DNA of 42,127 nt from Zhongshania aliphaticivorans. GTDB taxonomy: Bacteria; Pseudomonadota; Gammaproteobacteria; Pseudomonadales; Spongiibacteraceae. The stretch is from NCBI RefSeq assembly GCF_902705855.1, contig NZ_CACSIJ010000013.1:101120-143246 (forward strand), given 5' to 3'. This document shows positions 1 to 8,041 of this stretch, piece after piece. A model generated the notes under the pieces. That model saw only the letters and a list, made by a program, of their open reading frames with translations, was not told the DNA's origin and did no database searches. How positions within the stretch are numbered: position 1 is the stretch's first letter; the number at the start of each line of letters is the position of its first letter. Made by a program: the position numbers and the translations under genes.

Positions 1-1
1 C

Positions 2-109
2 CCACTGTCGACCGGCGATTTTATTCTTGGCGGCGGTACGATTATTTCAGAAGGCTTGACCATCATTCCGTCAATCCCCTTATTAAATTCGCCGCTGCTG
101 GGTTTGTAA
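2..109 (+). CDS. 3' end of an unidentified protein (partial)
   Basis: An open frame enters from the left edge and stops at TAA 107-109, leaving about 35 residues. They are rich in Gly, Ile, Leu and Pro and end in ...LLNSPLLGL. There is no recognisable domain. The composition faintly recalls the Gly/Leu/Pro-rich secreted protein at the other end of the window, but no repeat unit is shared. The fragment could be chance, because only about 100 bases are visible. It converges with the minus-strand DUF3820 gene ten bases further on. Confidence 0.3.
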   Translation, partial: PLSTGDFILGGGTIISEGLTIIPSIPLLNSPLLGL

Positions 110-118
110 TAAAGATAT

Positions 119-340
119 TTAGCGTAGCAATGGCCTTAACATGTTTTCTAGGCCATTGAGTTTTATCTCATACATCAGTGCTAATTGATCGCCGAGTTTA
201 CCTGCCGGAAATCCCTGTTTGTGAAACCACACTAAATAGGGTTCTGGCAGTTCTAATAATTTCCTTCCCTTGTATTTTCCGAAAGGCATAACTTGATTTA
301 CGGCATCTATTAATAGTTGCGGATCTTGGTCAAGCGTCAT
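119..340 (-). CDS. DUF3820 family protein
   Basis: A 73-residue protein carrying the DUF3820 signature: a PFGKYKGRKLLELPEPYL segment around residues 19-36 and WFHKQGFPAGKLG just after. The family is small and widespread in gammaproteobacteria. Some members are annotated as putative quorum-sensing-regulated virulence factors, but I know of no established biochemical role. Its start codon lies inside the 3' end of the upstream TetR gene (11-base overlap), so the two are probably translated from one message. There is no signal peptide or membrane segment, so it should be cytoplasmic. Family assignment is fairly sure; function is unknown. Confidence 0.8.
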   Translation of the reverse strand: MTLDQDPQLLIDAVNQVMPFGKYKGRKLLELPEPYLVWFHKQGFPAGKLGDQLALMYEIKLNGLENMLRPLLR

Positions 341-986
341 TATTCATCTCTTTGCTGTGCCAGGCATTTGCGCCAAGTGCAATGAGTCGGAGTTGCTTTT
401 CTGCTTTTTTAATTAGCTCGGCATCGTCTTCACCACGCGGCCTGCCCATTAGCTGTTGAGTGACGATTTGGATCATTGAGCCGATCATCAAACTCGCCAA
501 CATTTGTAAGTCTTCTTCGCTCCAATTATCGCTACTTACCAATCTGGCCAAATCGCTAGCGAGTTCGACTTCAAGTTGTTTGAACTCAGCGTTAATCGCA
601 TTGCGGATGACCGCTACGCCGCCAGAAGCCTCTCTACTAATAAACTGAAACTGGCGCCGATGTGCGCGCACATAAGTGACAAAGGTTTCTACCGAGCGGC
701 GAATAATGAGCTCTTCAGGTATGGGGTTGGCCCGCACCGTAATGAGCATGGCGCGTAGCGTGCTGAAGGATGAGGTAACTAATTCGAGGCCTAGGCTATC
801 CATGTCGGGAAAGTGCCGGTAAAACGCGCCGGGGGTAATTCCAATTTCGCGGGTTACTTCACGCAGGCTGATGCCGTCGAAACTCTTATCGCGGTTGATC
901 AATTCTAGTACGGCCTCGAGCAGTGCCTGCCGTGTATTGATGAGGGTATCGCCGTGGCTGCGATGACGCTTTTGTGGACGACTCAT
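330..986 (-). CDS. TetR-family repressor of the FabR/DesT type
   Basis: A 218-residue TetR regulator. The N-terminal helix-turn-helix reads SLREVTREIGITPGAFYRHF, very close to FabR (E. coli) and DesT (Pseudomonas), which control unsaturated fatty acid synthesis in response to acyl-CoA or acyl-ACP saturation. I chose ATG 986 (MSRPQKRHRSHG...); an upstream in-frame start at 1052 would add 22 residues with no domain content. It lies 165 bases downstream of a desaturase and its reductase on the same strand, the usual partners of DesT. Two DesT-like operators sit at the head of that operon (3533-3588), so this protein is their likely ligand-responsive repressor. Family is certain; DesT-type specificity is inferred from context and the HTH. 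Confidence 0.88.
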   Translation of the reverse strand: MSRPQKRHRSHGDTLINTRQALLEAVLELINRDKSFDGISLREVTREIGITPGAFYRHFPDMDSLGLELVTSSFSTLRAMLITVRANPIPEELIIRRSVETFVTYVRAHRRQFQFISREASGGVAVIRNAINAEFKQLEVELASDLARLVSSDNWSEEDLQMLASLMIGSMIQIVTQQLMGRPRGEDDAELIKKAEKQLRLIALGANAWHSKEMNNDA

Positions 987-1086
987 AGAGTTGCTTAACC
1001 TTGGTCGGGAATTATCGCATCGCGTATTGAGGGGAAATCCCACTAAGTTCACGGTTCGGGATGTCAGTCGCGCTGCTCAGAATATA

Positions 1087-1129
1087 GTAAGCAAGTTTAC
1101 AAGCCCTCGCTGGATGTGGCCAGCGAAGG
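1087..1129 (-). promoter_or_regulatory. Dyad plus hairpin between desaturase and TetR gene
   Basis: The 165-base gap upstream of the regulator holds a hairpin (TCGCTGG 1107-1113 with CCAGCGA 1120-1126, six-base loop). It is followed on the minus strand by a dyad, GTAA-N6-TTAC (1087-1100), next to TATATT, a reasonable -10 box. No good -35 and no T-tract were found. This may be a weak attenuator plus an internal, possibly autoregulated promoter for the TetR gene. The spacing differs from the DesT-like sites upstream. Confidence 0.25.
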
Positions 1130-1151
1130 ATGTGGTGGGATGGTATTGCTA

Positions 1152-2276
1152 TTACGCGGTGATCGACGTTTGAGAGCCACGGGGCGGTAAGGCCAGTTTG
1201 AATATTTTTGCCCAAACCGAAGCGTACTGGCTCCACAGTGGGCCGGTGTTATATGGAATATCGTATTTATTGCAGACCTTGCGTACTTCTAGCGCCATTT
1301 CAGCGTAGCGGTGCGCAGGAACATCGGGAAACAGATGGTGTTCGATCTGGTGAGACAAGTTTCCGCTCATGATATGAAAGAGCTTGCCGCCCTCGATGTT
1401 TGCAGAGCCAAGTAGTTGGCGGTAATACCAATGACCTTGAGTCTCGTTTTCACATACATGGGCGGGGAAGGTATGGACTTCTGCGGGGAAGTGTCCGCAG
1501 AAAATAATGGTGAAGGTCCAGATATTTCTAATGATATTTGCTACCGCATTCGCGGCCATAACAATAGGGAATAGTGGGCCAGCAAGGGCGGGAAATAGAA
1601 TGAAGTCTTTTCCCCAAATTTGCGCGGTTTTACCCAAGGATTGTTTTAGTTTGGGCCAGGTTTCACGAAATGTTTTTCTGCCTGAACGCAGGCTGTCCAC
1701 TTCTACATCGTGCAATGCCACGCCCATATCGAAAAATAGCATTAGCAATGTTGCATGAATTGGATTGCCTAAATATGTGGGATGCCATTTCTGTGCAGGA
1801 TCCATACGTAGAATGCCATAGCCAATATCGCGGTCTTTACCCAATATATTGGTGTAGGTGTGATGTTCGTAATTATGGGAATGTGCCCATTGTTCACTCG
1901 GGCAATTGGTGTCCCAATCATAGAATTTAGAATGAAAGCGTGGATCGCCCATCCAGTCATATTGACCGTGAATAATATTGTGGCCAATTTCCATATTGTC
2001 GAGAATTTTGGCAATTCCAAGCCCAATACTACCGGCGCAGATGAGTAACCAAAACATGGGCCAACTTGCCAATGCTAGGCCAAGTGACGGTAAAAACGGC
2101 AGGGCAGCATATATGCTGATTCTAGAACTTATTGCGAGCCCGCGCTGAAATGCGACAATACGCTTGATATAGTTTGCGTCTCTGGTGCCGCGCTGACTCA
2201 GTGCCTGTTGTTTTATGGCGCCTATCTCTTCGCCGAAAGAGTCGAGTTGTTCGGCGCTTAATGTATGTTGTTTCAT
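1152..2276 (-). CDS. Membrane acyl-CoA fatty acid desaturase (DesB-like)
   Basis: A 374-residue integral-membrane di-iron desaturase that introduces a cis double bond into acyl chains using O2 and electrons from a partner reductase. All three histidine boxes are present: HNIIH at residues 99-103, HSHNYEHH at 132-139 and HQIEHH at 309-314. Hydrophobic segments lie around residues 52-95 and 225-260, as expected for the fold. The phrases GHNIIHGQYDWMGDP and LGKDRDIGYGILRMDP resemble Pseudomonas DesB-type acyl-CoA desaturases. It follows the flavin reductase by 54 bases, with a good Shine-Dalgarno (GGAGAAAGG on the minus strand), so it is the second gene of the operon. Regiospecificity cannot be read from sequence; delta-9 is likely by analogy. 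Confidence 0.93.
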   Translation of the reverse strand: MKQHTLSAEQLDSFGEEIGAIKQQALSQRGTRDANYIKRIVAFQRGLAISSRISIYAALPFLPSLGLALASWPMFWLLICAGSIGLGIAKILDNMEIGHNIIHGQYDWMGDPRFHSKFYDWDTNCPSEQWAHSHNYEHHTYTNILGKDRDIGYGILRMDPAQKWHPTYLGNPIHATLLMLFFDMGVALHDVEVDSLRSGRKTFRETWPKLKQSLGKTAQIWGKDFILFPALAGPLFPIVMAANAVANIIRNIWTFTIIFCGHFPAEVHTFPAHVCENETQGHWYYRQLLGSANIEGGKLFHIMSGNLSHQIEHHLFPDVPAHRYAEMALEVRKVCNKYDIPYNTGPLWSQYASVWAKIFKLALPPRGSQTSITA

Positions 2277-2330
2277 AGCCTTTCTCCAAAAAGAGGTGCT
2301 AGTGTTTGTGTGGGTGGCTGGTGTGGATCA

Positions 2331-3476
2331 CTACAGCGACAGGCTGACATCGCCAAGTGGCTGTGAAATACACAAGCGAATATGTTCTTCGCCGTGACTA
2401 ATCTCCCCCGTGCTGATATTGCGAACACTGCCGCTGGTTTTTAAACAGCTACAGGTATGACAAATCCCCATTCGGCAGCCAGACTGGGGGCTTAGGCCAG
2501 CATCTTCGGCTTGCTCCAATAGGCTGCGGCCATCGTTGGTCACCATCGATTGGCTTTGATTAAATGCAATGTCGCCACCGGCTTCACCATGGAGATGCAC
2601 CGCAGTTGCCGCCTTGAAGCGCTCGCTGTGTAATTTGTCTTTAAGACCCAATAGTTCGTACTCGGACTGCACCGCATTAATTAATTGCTCCGGCCCGCAT
2701 ACATAGCTAAGGGGTATCGTAAGGGATCTTGTTTGTTCTACTAATGCAGGGTTAAGGCTTAATGCTTTCAGAAGATGTTGCTGATTAAAATGGCCCTGTA
2801 ATGCGTGCTTTGCTTGGGAATCATTTCTGCTGTAAACCATTAACAAGGAAAAGTTGAGATGCTGCAGAGCTAATTCTTCTAAGCGCTCTCTAAAAATACA
2901 GCTATTACAATCGCGGCTGTAATAGAGGAGGGTGATTACTCCGCTGTGTTGATGTTCAAGCAGGGTGTCTATCATGGCCATTATGGGTGTAATGCCGCTG
3001 CCTCCAGCAATAAATAGCAGCGCAGTGGGGATTTGAGCGGGCAGTACGAAATCACCCTGCGCTAGCGAAATCGCAATGCGGTCGCCCACTTTTAGCTGGG
3101 TGTTGAGATAGTGCGAGATAAACCCGTCATGATGATCTTTAACGGTGATACGCGGTTTGCGTGTATAGGCACTGCGGCTGAGGGAATAGCAGCGATTGTG
3201 CTGGCGACCGTCTATTTCGACGTGCACTTGAATAAATTGACCGGCTTGAAAATGTGTCCACTCACCGTTGGGCGATAGTTCGATACTAACTGAGTCGTCA
3301 GTTTCCCGCGTGATGCTGGTGATACGCGCTGGAATACGAGTGTTATCCAGCGACCACATAGGGTTGATGACTTCAAGGTAGCGACCAATACCGTGTGGCG
3401 CGGCGAGTGCATTGATTAGCGGTGTGTCGACGATACGACGCCAAGCACTGCGGGCTGTTGTTGTGGCGCGGCTCAT
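2331..3476 (-). CDS. 2Fe-2S flavin reductase, electron donor to the desaturase (DesC-like)
   Basis: A 381-residue ferredoxin-NADP reductase-type protein. Order of domains: an N-terminal stretch, an FAD-binding beta-barrel with RCYSLSRS (about residues 95-102), an NAD(P)-binding domain with GGSGITPIMAM (about 157-167), and a C-terminal plant-type 2Fe-2S ferredoxin domain with GCRMGICHTCSC and a distal Cys in HIRLCIS. This is the architecture that passes electrons from NAD(P)H through FAD and the iron-sulphur cluster to membrane desaturases or hydroxylases. It is the first gene of the operon, directly behind the operator-flanked promoter. The start at ATG 3476 has the purine-rich SD AAGGAAAGG. 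Confidence 0.92.
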   Translation of the reverse strand: MSRATTTARSAWRRIVDTPLINALAAPHGIGRYLEVINPMWSLDNTRIPARITSITRETDDSVSIELSPNGEWTHFQAGQFIQVHVEIDGRQHNRCYSLSRSAYTRKPRITVKDHHDGFISHYLNTQLKVGDRIAISLAQGDFVLPAQIPTALLFIAGGSGITPIMAMIDTLLEHQHSGVITLLYYSRDCNSCIFRERLEELALQHLNFSLLMVYSRNDSQAKHALQGHFNQQHLLKALSLNPALVEQTRSLTIPLSYVCGPEQLINAVQSEYELLGLKDKLHSERFKAATAVHLHGEAGGDIAFNQSQSMVTNDGRSLLEQAEDAGLSPQSGCRMGICHTCSCLKTSGSVRNISTGEISHGEEHIRLCISQPLGDVSLSL

Positions 3477-3532
3477 ATCCTTTCCTTTATTTCTGAAAAT
3501 TTGTGTACTGGCTCACGTCGGAATCAGTCTTT

Positions 3533-3550
3533 AGTGAACGTTTGTGCACA
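3533..3550. promoter_or_regulatory. DesT/FabR-like operator 1
   Basis: AGTGAACGTTTGTGCACA, an imperfect dyad of GTGAAC and GTGCAC half sites. It resembles the DesT palindrome I recall from Pseudomonas desaturase promoters (AGTGAAC...TGTTGACT type). It lies immediately downstream of the predicted -10 box of the desaturase operon, where a bound repressor would block the start site. Confidence 0.6.
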
Positions 3551-3576
3551 ATAGGCTTGTCATAATCTTTTGTCAA
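3548..3576 (-). promoter_or_regulatory. Sigma70-type promoter of the desaturase operon
   Basis: On the minus strand TTGACA (3576-3571) is a perfect -35 box. It is separated by 17 bases from TATTGT (3553-3548), which matches four of six -10 positions. Transcription would start near 3540, giving a leader of about 65 bases before the reductase ATG at 3476. The -35 box lies inside operator 2 and the -10 box abuts operator 1. Confidence 0.6.
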
Positions 3577-3588
3577 CAGTTGTTCACT
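3571..3588. promoter_or_regulatory. DesT/FabR-like operator 2
   Basis: Read on the minus strand this is AGTGAACAACTGTTGACA. It shares AGTGAAC with operator 1 and TGTTGAC with the remembered Pseudomonas DesT site. Its centre is 38 bases from that of operator 1, and it overlaps the -35 box. Two similar sites at this spacing around one promoter are unlikely to be accidental. Confidence 0.62.
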
Positions 3589-3845
3589 TAAGTTTAGGGG
3601 AGCAGGTAACGCTGAAGATACCCGATGATATTTTATAAGGTGTTGAAATTTATATGTTTTATTTCTTGTTATGGGGTTTGAATGTCTGAATGATTTTTTC
3701 GATAGGTATGAATGTGATTTTTTAACAGCAGTTATTTTTCACTTTGCTAGATAGCGGTTCTTGGTAAGGAGCTAAGCGCTGGGATTGCTTCTAGCAATTC
3801 TGTTAAACTGCGCGACCCCAGTATCCGTGACAAAGAGATAGAGTT
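3589..3845. other. AT-rich spacer upstream of nadA
   Basis: Part of the 369-base divergent gap 3477-3845; the left part holds the desaturase operators. This right part has no credible gene. It contains three scattered GAATG words (about 3680-3711) and presumably the nadA promoter, but I could not find a convincing -35/-10 pair. A purine-rich GAGATAGAG precedes the nadA start. Confidence 0.4.
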
Positions 3846-4889
3846 ATGGCGGAACAAGCTTCAGCGCAACAGGTGGTTCGCGAACATTTGGCGCAGTTGC
3901 ATGAGCAGCCCAAAGTTCCTGCAGAAGAGCGGGCGGCCTTGCGTGAAAAAATTAAGCGTCTGCTTGTTGAGCGCAATGCGGTCTTAGTGGCGCATTATTA
4001 CACTGACCCCGAAATTCAGGCTCTTGCTGAGGAGACGGGTGGTTGTGTATCTGACTCTTTAGAAATGGCGCGCTTTGGGCGCGATCATGATGCCTCGACG
4101 CTGGTGGTGGCAGGCGTTAAATTTATGGGCGAAACCGCTAAGATATTGTCCCCTGAAAAGCGCGTATTAATGCCGACTTTAGAGGCCACCTGCTCTTTAG
4201 ATATTGGTTGCCCAATCGATGAGTTTTCTGCATTTTGCGACGAGCACCCCGACCGCACCGTCGTGGTTTATGCAAACACCTCAGCCGCAGTAAAAGCCCG
4301 TGCAGATTGGGTGGTGACTTCTAGTATTGCTTTAGACGTGGTGGATTACCTAGACGGCGAAGGGCAAAAAATACTCTGGGCCCCCGACAAGCATTTGGGT
4401 GATTACGTTCGCAGAGAGACCGGCGCTGATGTATTGCTATGGGATGGCGCCTGTATTGTTCACGAAGAATTTAAAGCCCAAGGTATTCTTGATCTGAAAA
4501 AGGTCTACCCAGATGCGGCGGTATTGGTGCATCCAGAGTCTCCCGCAAGTGTGGTTGCCTTGGCAGATATGGTGGGTTCGACAACTCAAATTATTAATGC
4601 CGCCCGTGACCTGCCGAATAAGCAGATGATCGTCGCAACAGATCAAGGGATTTTTTATAAGCTCCAGCAACAGGTGCCAGATAAGGAATTTCTTATTGCG
4701 CCCACTGCGGGTAGCGGTGCAACCTGTCGTAGCTGTGCAAACTGCCCGTGGATGGCGATGAATGCCTTAGATAATTTGGCCGCAGTGCTTGAAAGCGGGA
4801 CAATCGAGGTGTTTGTTGATCCTGCATTAGGCTTAGAGGCCATGAAACCATTAACGCGCATGCTTGATTTTGCGGCGGGTAAGCGTTAA
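3846..4889 (+). CDS. nadA: Quinolinate synthase
   Basis: A 347-residue NadA that condenses iminoaspartate with dihydroxyacetone phosphate to quinolinate in de novo NAD synthesis. It is a cytoplasmic 4Fe-4S enzyme. The three cluster ligands known from E. coli (C113, C200, C297) correspond by spacing to C116 (TLEATC), C203 (DGAC) and C300 in [10 protein letters not shown]. Other family motifs visible are [11 protein letters not shown] (48-58), [22 protein letters not shown] and HPESP. Length is normal. It is monocistronic: a strong hairpin follows, and bepA converges on it. The nadA-bepA-tusA-permease order matches what I recall for Pseudomonas. Confidence 0.97.
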   Translation: MAEQASAQQVVREHLAQLHEQPKVPAEERAALREKIKRLLVERNAVLVAHYYTDPEIQALAEETGGCVSDSLEMARFGRDHDASTLVVAGVKFMGETAKILSPEKRVLMPTLEATCSLDIGCPIDEFSAFCDEHPDRTVVVYANTSAAVKARADWVVTSSIALDVVDYLDGEGQKILWAPDKHLGDYVRRETGADVLLWDGACIVHEEFKAQGILDLKKVYPDAAVLVHPESPASVVALADMVGSTTQIINAARDLPNKQMIVATDQGIFYKLQQQVPDKEFLIAPTAGSGATCRSCANCPWMAMNALDNLAAVLESGTIEVFVDPALGLEAMKPLTRMLDFAAGKR

Positions 4890-4903
4890 TCGTGTGACGT
4901 ATA

Positions 4904-4946
4904 TTGAAATAAAAACGCCGCTAATTTAGCGGCGTTTTTATTTCAA
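4904..4946. terminator. Bidirectional terminator between nadA and bepA
   Basis: A near-perfect 21-base inverted repeat: arms 4904-4924 and 4926-4946, with GC-rich core CGCCGCTAA/TTAGCGGCG flanked by A-tract and T-tract. It can terminate both converging genes. Confidence 0.92.
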
Positions 4947-4954
4947 GCATGAAT

Positions 4955-6394
4955 TTATAACTGCTTCAATTTTTCTTCCATATCGGCAATGTCCTTTAGC
5001 CGCTTTCTGATTCGGCTTTGCTCAATATGATTGCTGCCGGTGCGGTCGTAACCATAGCGCAGCTGTTGCTTGGCTCGCTCAAATTGGCCAACAAGAATAA
5101 AGTACTCCGCGCGGGCAAGGTGTACGCCTAGAATATTCCCTGCTAAACCACGCACTTCGGCTAGGCGATACCAAAGATGCGGGTCGTCGGGGCGACGCTG
5201 AGACTGCTTGCTCAATAGCTGGTCAGCTTCATCGTAGCGATTGGCGTCTTGCAAGGCGTCGGCCAGTTTCATTGTATAGGGGTTGTTGCCGGGGCTAATC
5301 GCCAGTTGTTTGCTGAGCATGGCGATGGCCTTGTCGTATTCTTTCTTGCCAATGAGTATGTCCGCTTCGGCAATGCGATAGGCAATGCGGCCGCCGTCGT
5401 CTTTTAGCAGGGGGGCGAGCTTTTCGCGGGCTTCATCCCAGCGCTCTAGCTTGATTAGGGCAATCACCACGCCGTAGCGATGGGCTTCACCGTTAACTCC
5501 AGAGCTGCCGGACCAGTTTTTAAGTTGATCTTCGGCGTTATTGCTGTGAAACAGCGTGGCGCGCATTTTCATCAGCTGATAATTGAGGTTGTCGGTATAG
5601 ACCTTACGCGGATATTGACGAGCGCGGTTTTTGCTGTCGGCGACGCGGCTATCGGTCAGCGGGTGAGTTAGTAAAAACTCAGGGGGTTTAGAGCGGGCGT
5701 AGCGTAGGTTTTTGCCCATGTTTTCGAACATGCTTGGCACGCCGTTAGGGTCCAGGCCAGTTTTAGCCAAGGTTTCCATGCCTAGCCGATCCGCTTCTTG
5801 CTCATTTTGACGGCTGAAACGCAATTGACTGTCTAGCGCTGCGGCCTGCGTTGCAGTAATGGCGGCTATGCCGGCATCTGCCCCGGCAGTAGCGGCAAGC
5901 ACCACGCCAGCGAGCAACCCCGCTAGAGTCGGTATGGTATTTTGCGCGGACTTGTCTAATGAGCGGGTGAAATGGCGTTGGCTAATGTGGGCTATCTCGT
6001 GGGCGAGTACGCCGGCGAGCTGAGATTCGTTGTCGGTGTTTAGGAATAAGCCGCTGTGTACGCCGATGACGCCACCCGGTACAGCAAAGGCATTGATCGT
6101 CGGGTTATCGACAACGACGGTTTCCAAACGTCGATCTTTTAATTCACTGTTAGATACCAAGCGATAAAGCAGCGATTCAATATAATCCTGCATTAGCGGA
6201 TCATCGATGGTTTTTACACTATTGCGGAACATTTTGAGCCACATCCTGCCCAAGTCGTGCTCTTGTTGAGCCGAGTAGCGCGATGCAGTCACGTCCCCAA
6301 GGTCAGGTAAATTAGTGGATGGGCTGTTGTCTGCGAGGCTAATGCCTGCAGTGAGTAATAAACCAATACCGAGCAGTTGTTTAAACACAGTCAA
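4955..6394 (-). CDS. bepA: Periplasmic M48 metalloprotease/chaperone with TPR domain
   Basis: A 479-residue BepA (YfgC) homologue, which in E. coli promotes assembly, or degrades stalled intermediates, of outer-membrane proteins such as LptD. A signal peptide (residues 1-21, ...AGISLA) directs it to the periplasm. The zinc site is HEIAH (132-136), with the third ligand Glu in NEQEADRLGM near residue 200. The M48 domain runs to about 270. The C-terminal 200 residues carry TPR-like helices (DKAIAMLSKQLAISPGN, DEADQLLSKQSQRRPDD). Length matches the family. It is transcribed alone, divergent from tusA. Confidence 0.93.
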   Translation of the reverse strand: MTVFKQLLGIGLLLTAGISLADNSPSTNLPDLGDVTASRYSAQQEHDLGRMWLKMFRNSVKTIDDPLMQDYIESLLYRLVSNSELKDRRLETVVVDNPTINAFAVPGGVIGVHSGLFLNTDNESQLAGVLAHEIAHISQRHFTRSLDKSAQNTIPTLAGLLAGVVLAATAGADAGIAAITATQAAALDSQLRFSRQNEQEADRLGMETLAKTGLDPNGVPSMFENMGKNLRYARSKPPEFLLTHPLTDSRVADSKNRARQYPRKVYTDNLNYQLMKMRATLFHSNNAEDQLKNWSGSSGVNGEAHRYGVVIALIKLERWDEAREKLAPLLKDDGGRIAYRIAEADILIGKKEYDKAIAMLSKQLAISPGNNPYTMKLADALQDANRYDEADQLLSKQSQRRPDDPHLWYRLAEVRGLAGNILGVHLARAEYFILVGQFERAKQQLRYGYDRTGSNHIEQSRIRKRLKDIADMEEKLKQL

Positions 6395-6514
6395 TCTTAT
6401 ATACCTTGCATCGCGAAAATAGTGCGGTCTTTAATCATACTAGAGCGCTTAGCCTATGACCTTCTTATTCATTAAAAGTGCTTGCTTATGTAGGTGTAAA
6501 TTATTGTTCAAGTT

Positions 6515-6556
6515 AGGCTGCGACGTGATCCCTTGGGGCGCTCGACGTCGCAGGCT
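6515..6556. repeat. Inverted repeat in the bepA-tusA intergenic region
   Basis: Twelve-base arms AGGCTGCGACGT (6515-6526) and ACGTCGCAGGCT (6545-6556) with one mismatch and an 18-base spacer, in the 252-base divergent gap. There is no T-tract, so a terminator is unlikely. It could be an operator or a leader hairpin of the tusA message. Confidence 0.45.
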
Positions 6557-6646
6557 ATACTAGGGGCCAACGGCGCTTGGGCATTGGCTTTAGACGTGCT
6601 TGAATTTTAGCAGGCCTCATTATTTTATCGTTTTGATACGGAAACT

Positions 6647-6877
6647 ATGACTGATATTAATGTCTTTTTGGATGCCGCAGGCCTAGATTGCCCGCTGCCG
6701 CTATTAAAAGCAAAGCAGGCCTTAAATCGTATGGCCAGTGGCGAAGTACTTGAAGTGTTAGCGACCGATGCCGGTTCTGTGCGGGATTTTGAGGTATTTG
6801 CCAAGCAAAGCGGCAATACTTTGCTATTGAGCGAAGATAACGCTGGCATCTATCGCTATCTCTTTGAAAAGAAGTAA
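6647..6877 (+). CDS. tusA: TusA-family sulfurtransferase
   Basis: A 76-residue TusA/SirA-type sulfur carrier. The signature DCPLPLLKAKQAL sits at residues 14-26, and C15 would carry the persulfide. Classical TusA relays sulfur to tRNA 2-thiouridine. The syntenic Pseudomonas aeruginosa protein (PA1006, from memory) is instead tied to molybdenum cofactor and molybdate homeostasis, so the substrate here is open between these. It lies 42 bases upstream of the AI-2E-type permease on the same strand and is probably co-transcribed. There is no signal peptide, so it is cytosolic. Confidence 0.85.
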   Translation: MTDINVFLDAAGLDCPLPLLKAKQALNRMASGEVLEVLATDAGSVRDFEVFAKQSGNTLLLSEDNAGIYRYLFEKK

Positions 6878-6919
6878 CACTGCCCGACTCACGTCACCAA
6901 CCTTATAGGAATCTCAGTT

Positions 6920-8005
6920 ATGCTGGGTATTGTTCGTTCATGGTTTGACCGCCTGTTCGCAGAAGAAGAAACCGTGGTATTGCTGCTGTTGATTGGCGCG
7001 TGTTTTTTGCTAATGGTGACGCTGGGTAATGTGTTGGTGCCCATTGTTGCCAGCATTGTCTTGGCGTTTATGATGCAAGGTATTATTGCTCGCCTCAGTA
7101 ATATGGGCATGTCCCGCTGGCTGACGATTGCAATTACTTACTTGGTTTTTGTCAGTATTTTCTTTGGCGTTTTAGTTGTTCTGCTGCCGCTGGTTTGGCA
7201 GCAGTTGACGAACCTTTTTCAAGAATTACCCACCATGCTGCGTAAGCTTCAGCAGCTTTTACTATTGCTCCCACAGCGCTCAGAAATGTTTACCGAGCAG
7301 CAAATTCGTGACTGGATGGCCCTCGCCAGCAAAGAATTAGGCTCGGTTGGGCAGTATTTGCTGTCATTTTCTATTGCGCAGCTTCCGAATGTTGTTGGTT
7401 TGATTATTAACATCATCCTTATCCCGATTCTGGTGTTTTTCTTTTTGAAAGATAAAGAGGCCATACTGTCTTGGCTGGCGAGTTTTTTACCTGGACGGCG
7501 GCCCTTATTAAGCGCCGTTTGGGCGGAAATGAATGTTCAGGTTGCCAACTATGTTCGCGGTAAAGCGGTAGAGATTGTCATAGTCGGTTTTGTTTCTTAT
7601 GTCGCCTTTATTGTGATTGGCTTGAACTATTCAGCCTTGCTGGCTTTGGCGGTTGGGCTTTCGGTGGTTATTCCCTATATTGGCGCGGCGGTGGTTACGC
7701 TGCCGGTATTACTTGTGGGCTTTATTCAATGGGGCTGGGGAGGGGAGTTTTTCACCCTGTTTATTGTCTACAGCGTGATTCAAGGACTCGACGGCAATGT
7801 CTTGGTGCCGCTGTTGTTTTCAGAAGCAGTGAATATGCATCCTGTGGCGATTATTGTTGCGGTATTAGTCTTTGGTGGTTTTTGGGGGATTTGGGGGGTG
7901 TTTTTTGCTATCCCATTGGCAACCCTAGTGAAGGCAATTTTATATGCGTGGCCGCGCCCCAAAGTGGCGGGAGAGAACGCGACGGATATGCTGGCCGACG
8001 AATAA
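6920..8005 (+). CDS. AI-2E/PerM family membrane transporter
   Basis: A 361-residue polytopic membrane protein with about eight hydrophobic segments: two near the N terminus (about 20-55), one at 65-90, then four or five from about 150 to the end. Family-typical phrases are VPYIGAAVVTLPVLL-like text around residue 255 (seen as VVIPYIGAAVVTLP), VIQGLDGNVLVPLLFSEAVNMHP and GGFWGIWGVFFAIPLATLVKAI. The family exports autoinducer-2 in E. coli (TqsA), but other members are Na+/H+ antiporters or of unknown function, so the solute cannot be assigned. It lies between tusA and an M16 peptidase gene 36 bases downstream; all three are on the plus strand and probably form one operon. Confidence 0.9.
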   Translation: MLGIVRSWFDRLFAEEETVVLLLLIGACFLLMVTLGNVLVPIVASIVLAFMMQGIIARLSNMGMSRWLTIAITYLVFVSIFFGVLVVLLPLVWQQLTNLFQELPTMLRKLQQLLLLLPQRSEMFTEQQIRDWMALASKELGSVGQYLLSFSIAQLPNVVGLIINIILIPILVFFFLKDKEAILSWLASFLPGRRPLLSAVWAEMNVQVANYVRGKAVEIVIVGFVSYVAFIVIGLNYSALLALAVGLSVVIPYIGAAVVTLPVLLVGFIQWGWGGEFFTLFIVYSVIQGLDGNVLVPLLFSEAVNMHPVAIIVAVLVFGGFWGIWGVFFAIPLATLVKAILYAWPRPKVAGENATDMLADE

Positions 8006-8041
8006 TAGAGAAAAAACATTCAACGTGGTGAAGGAAGGTTT

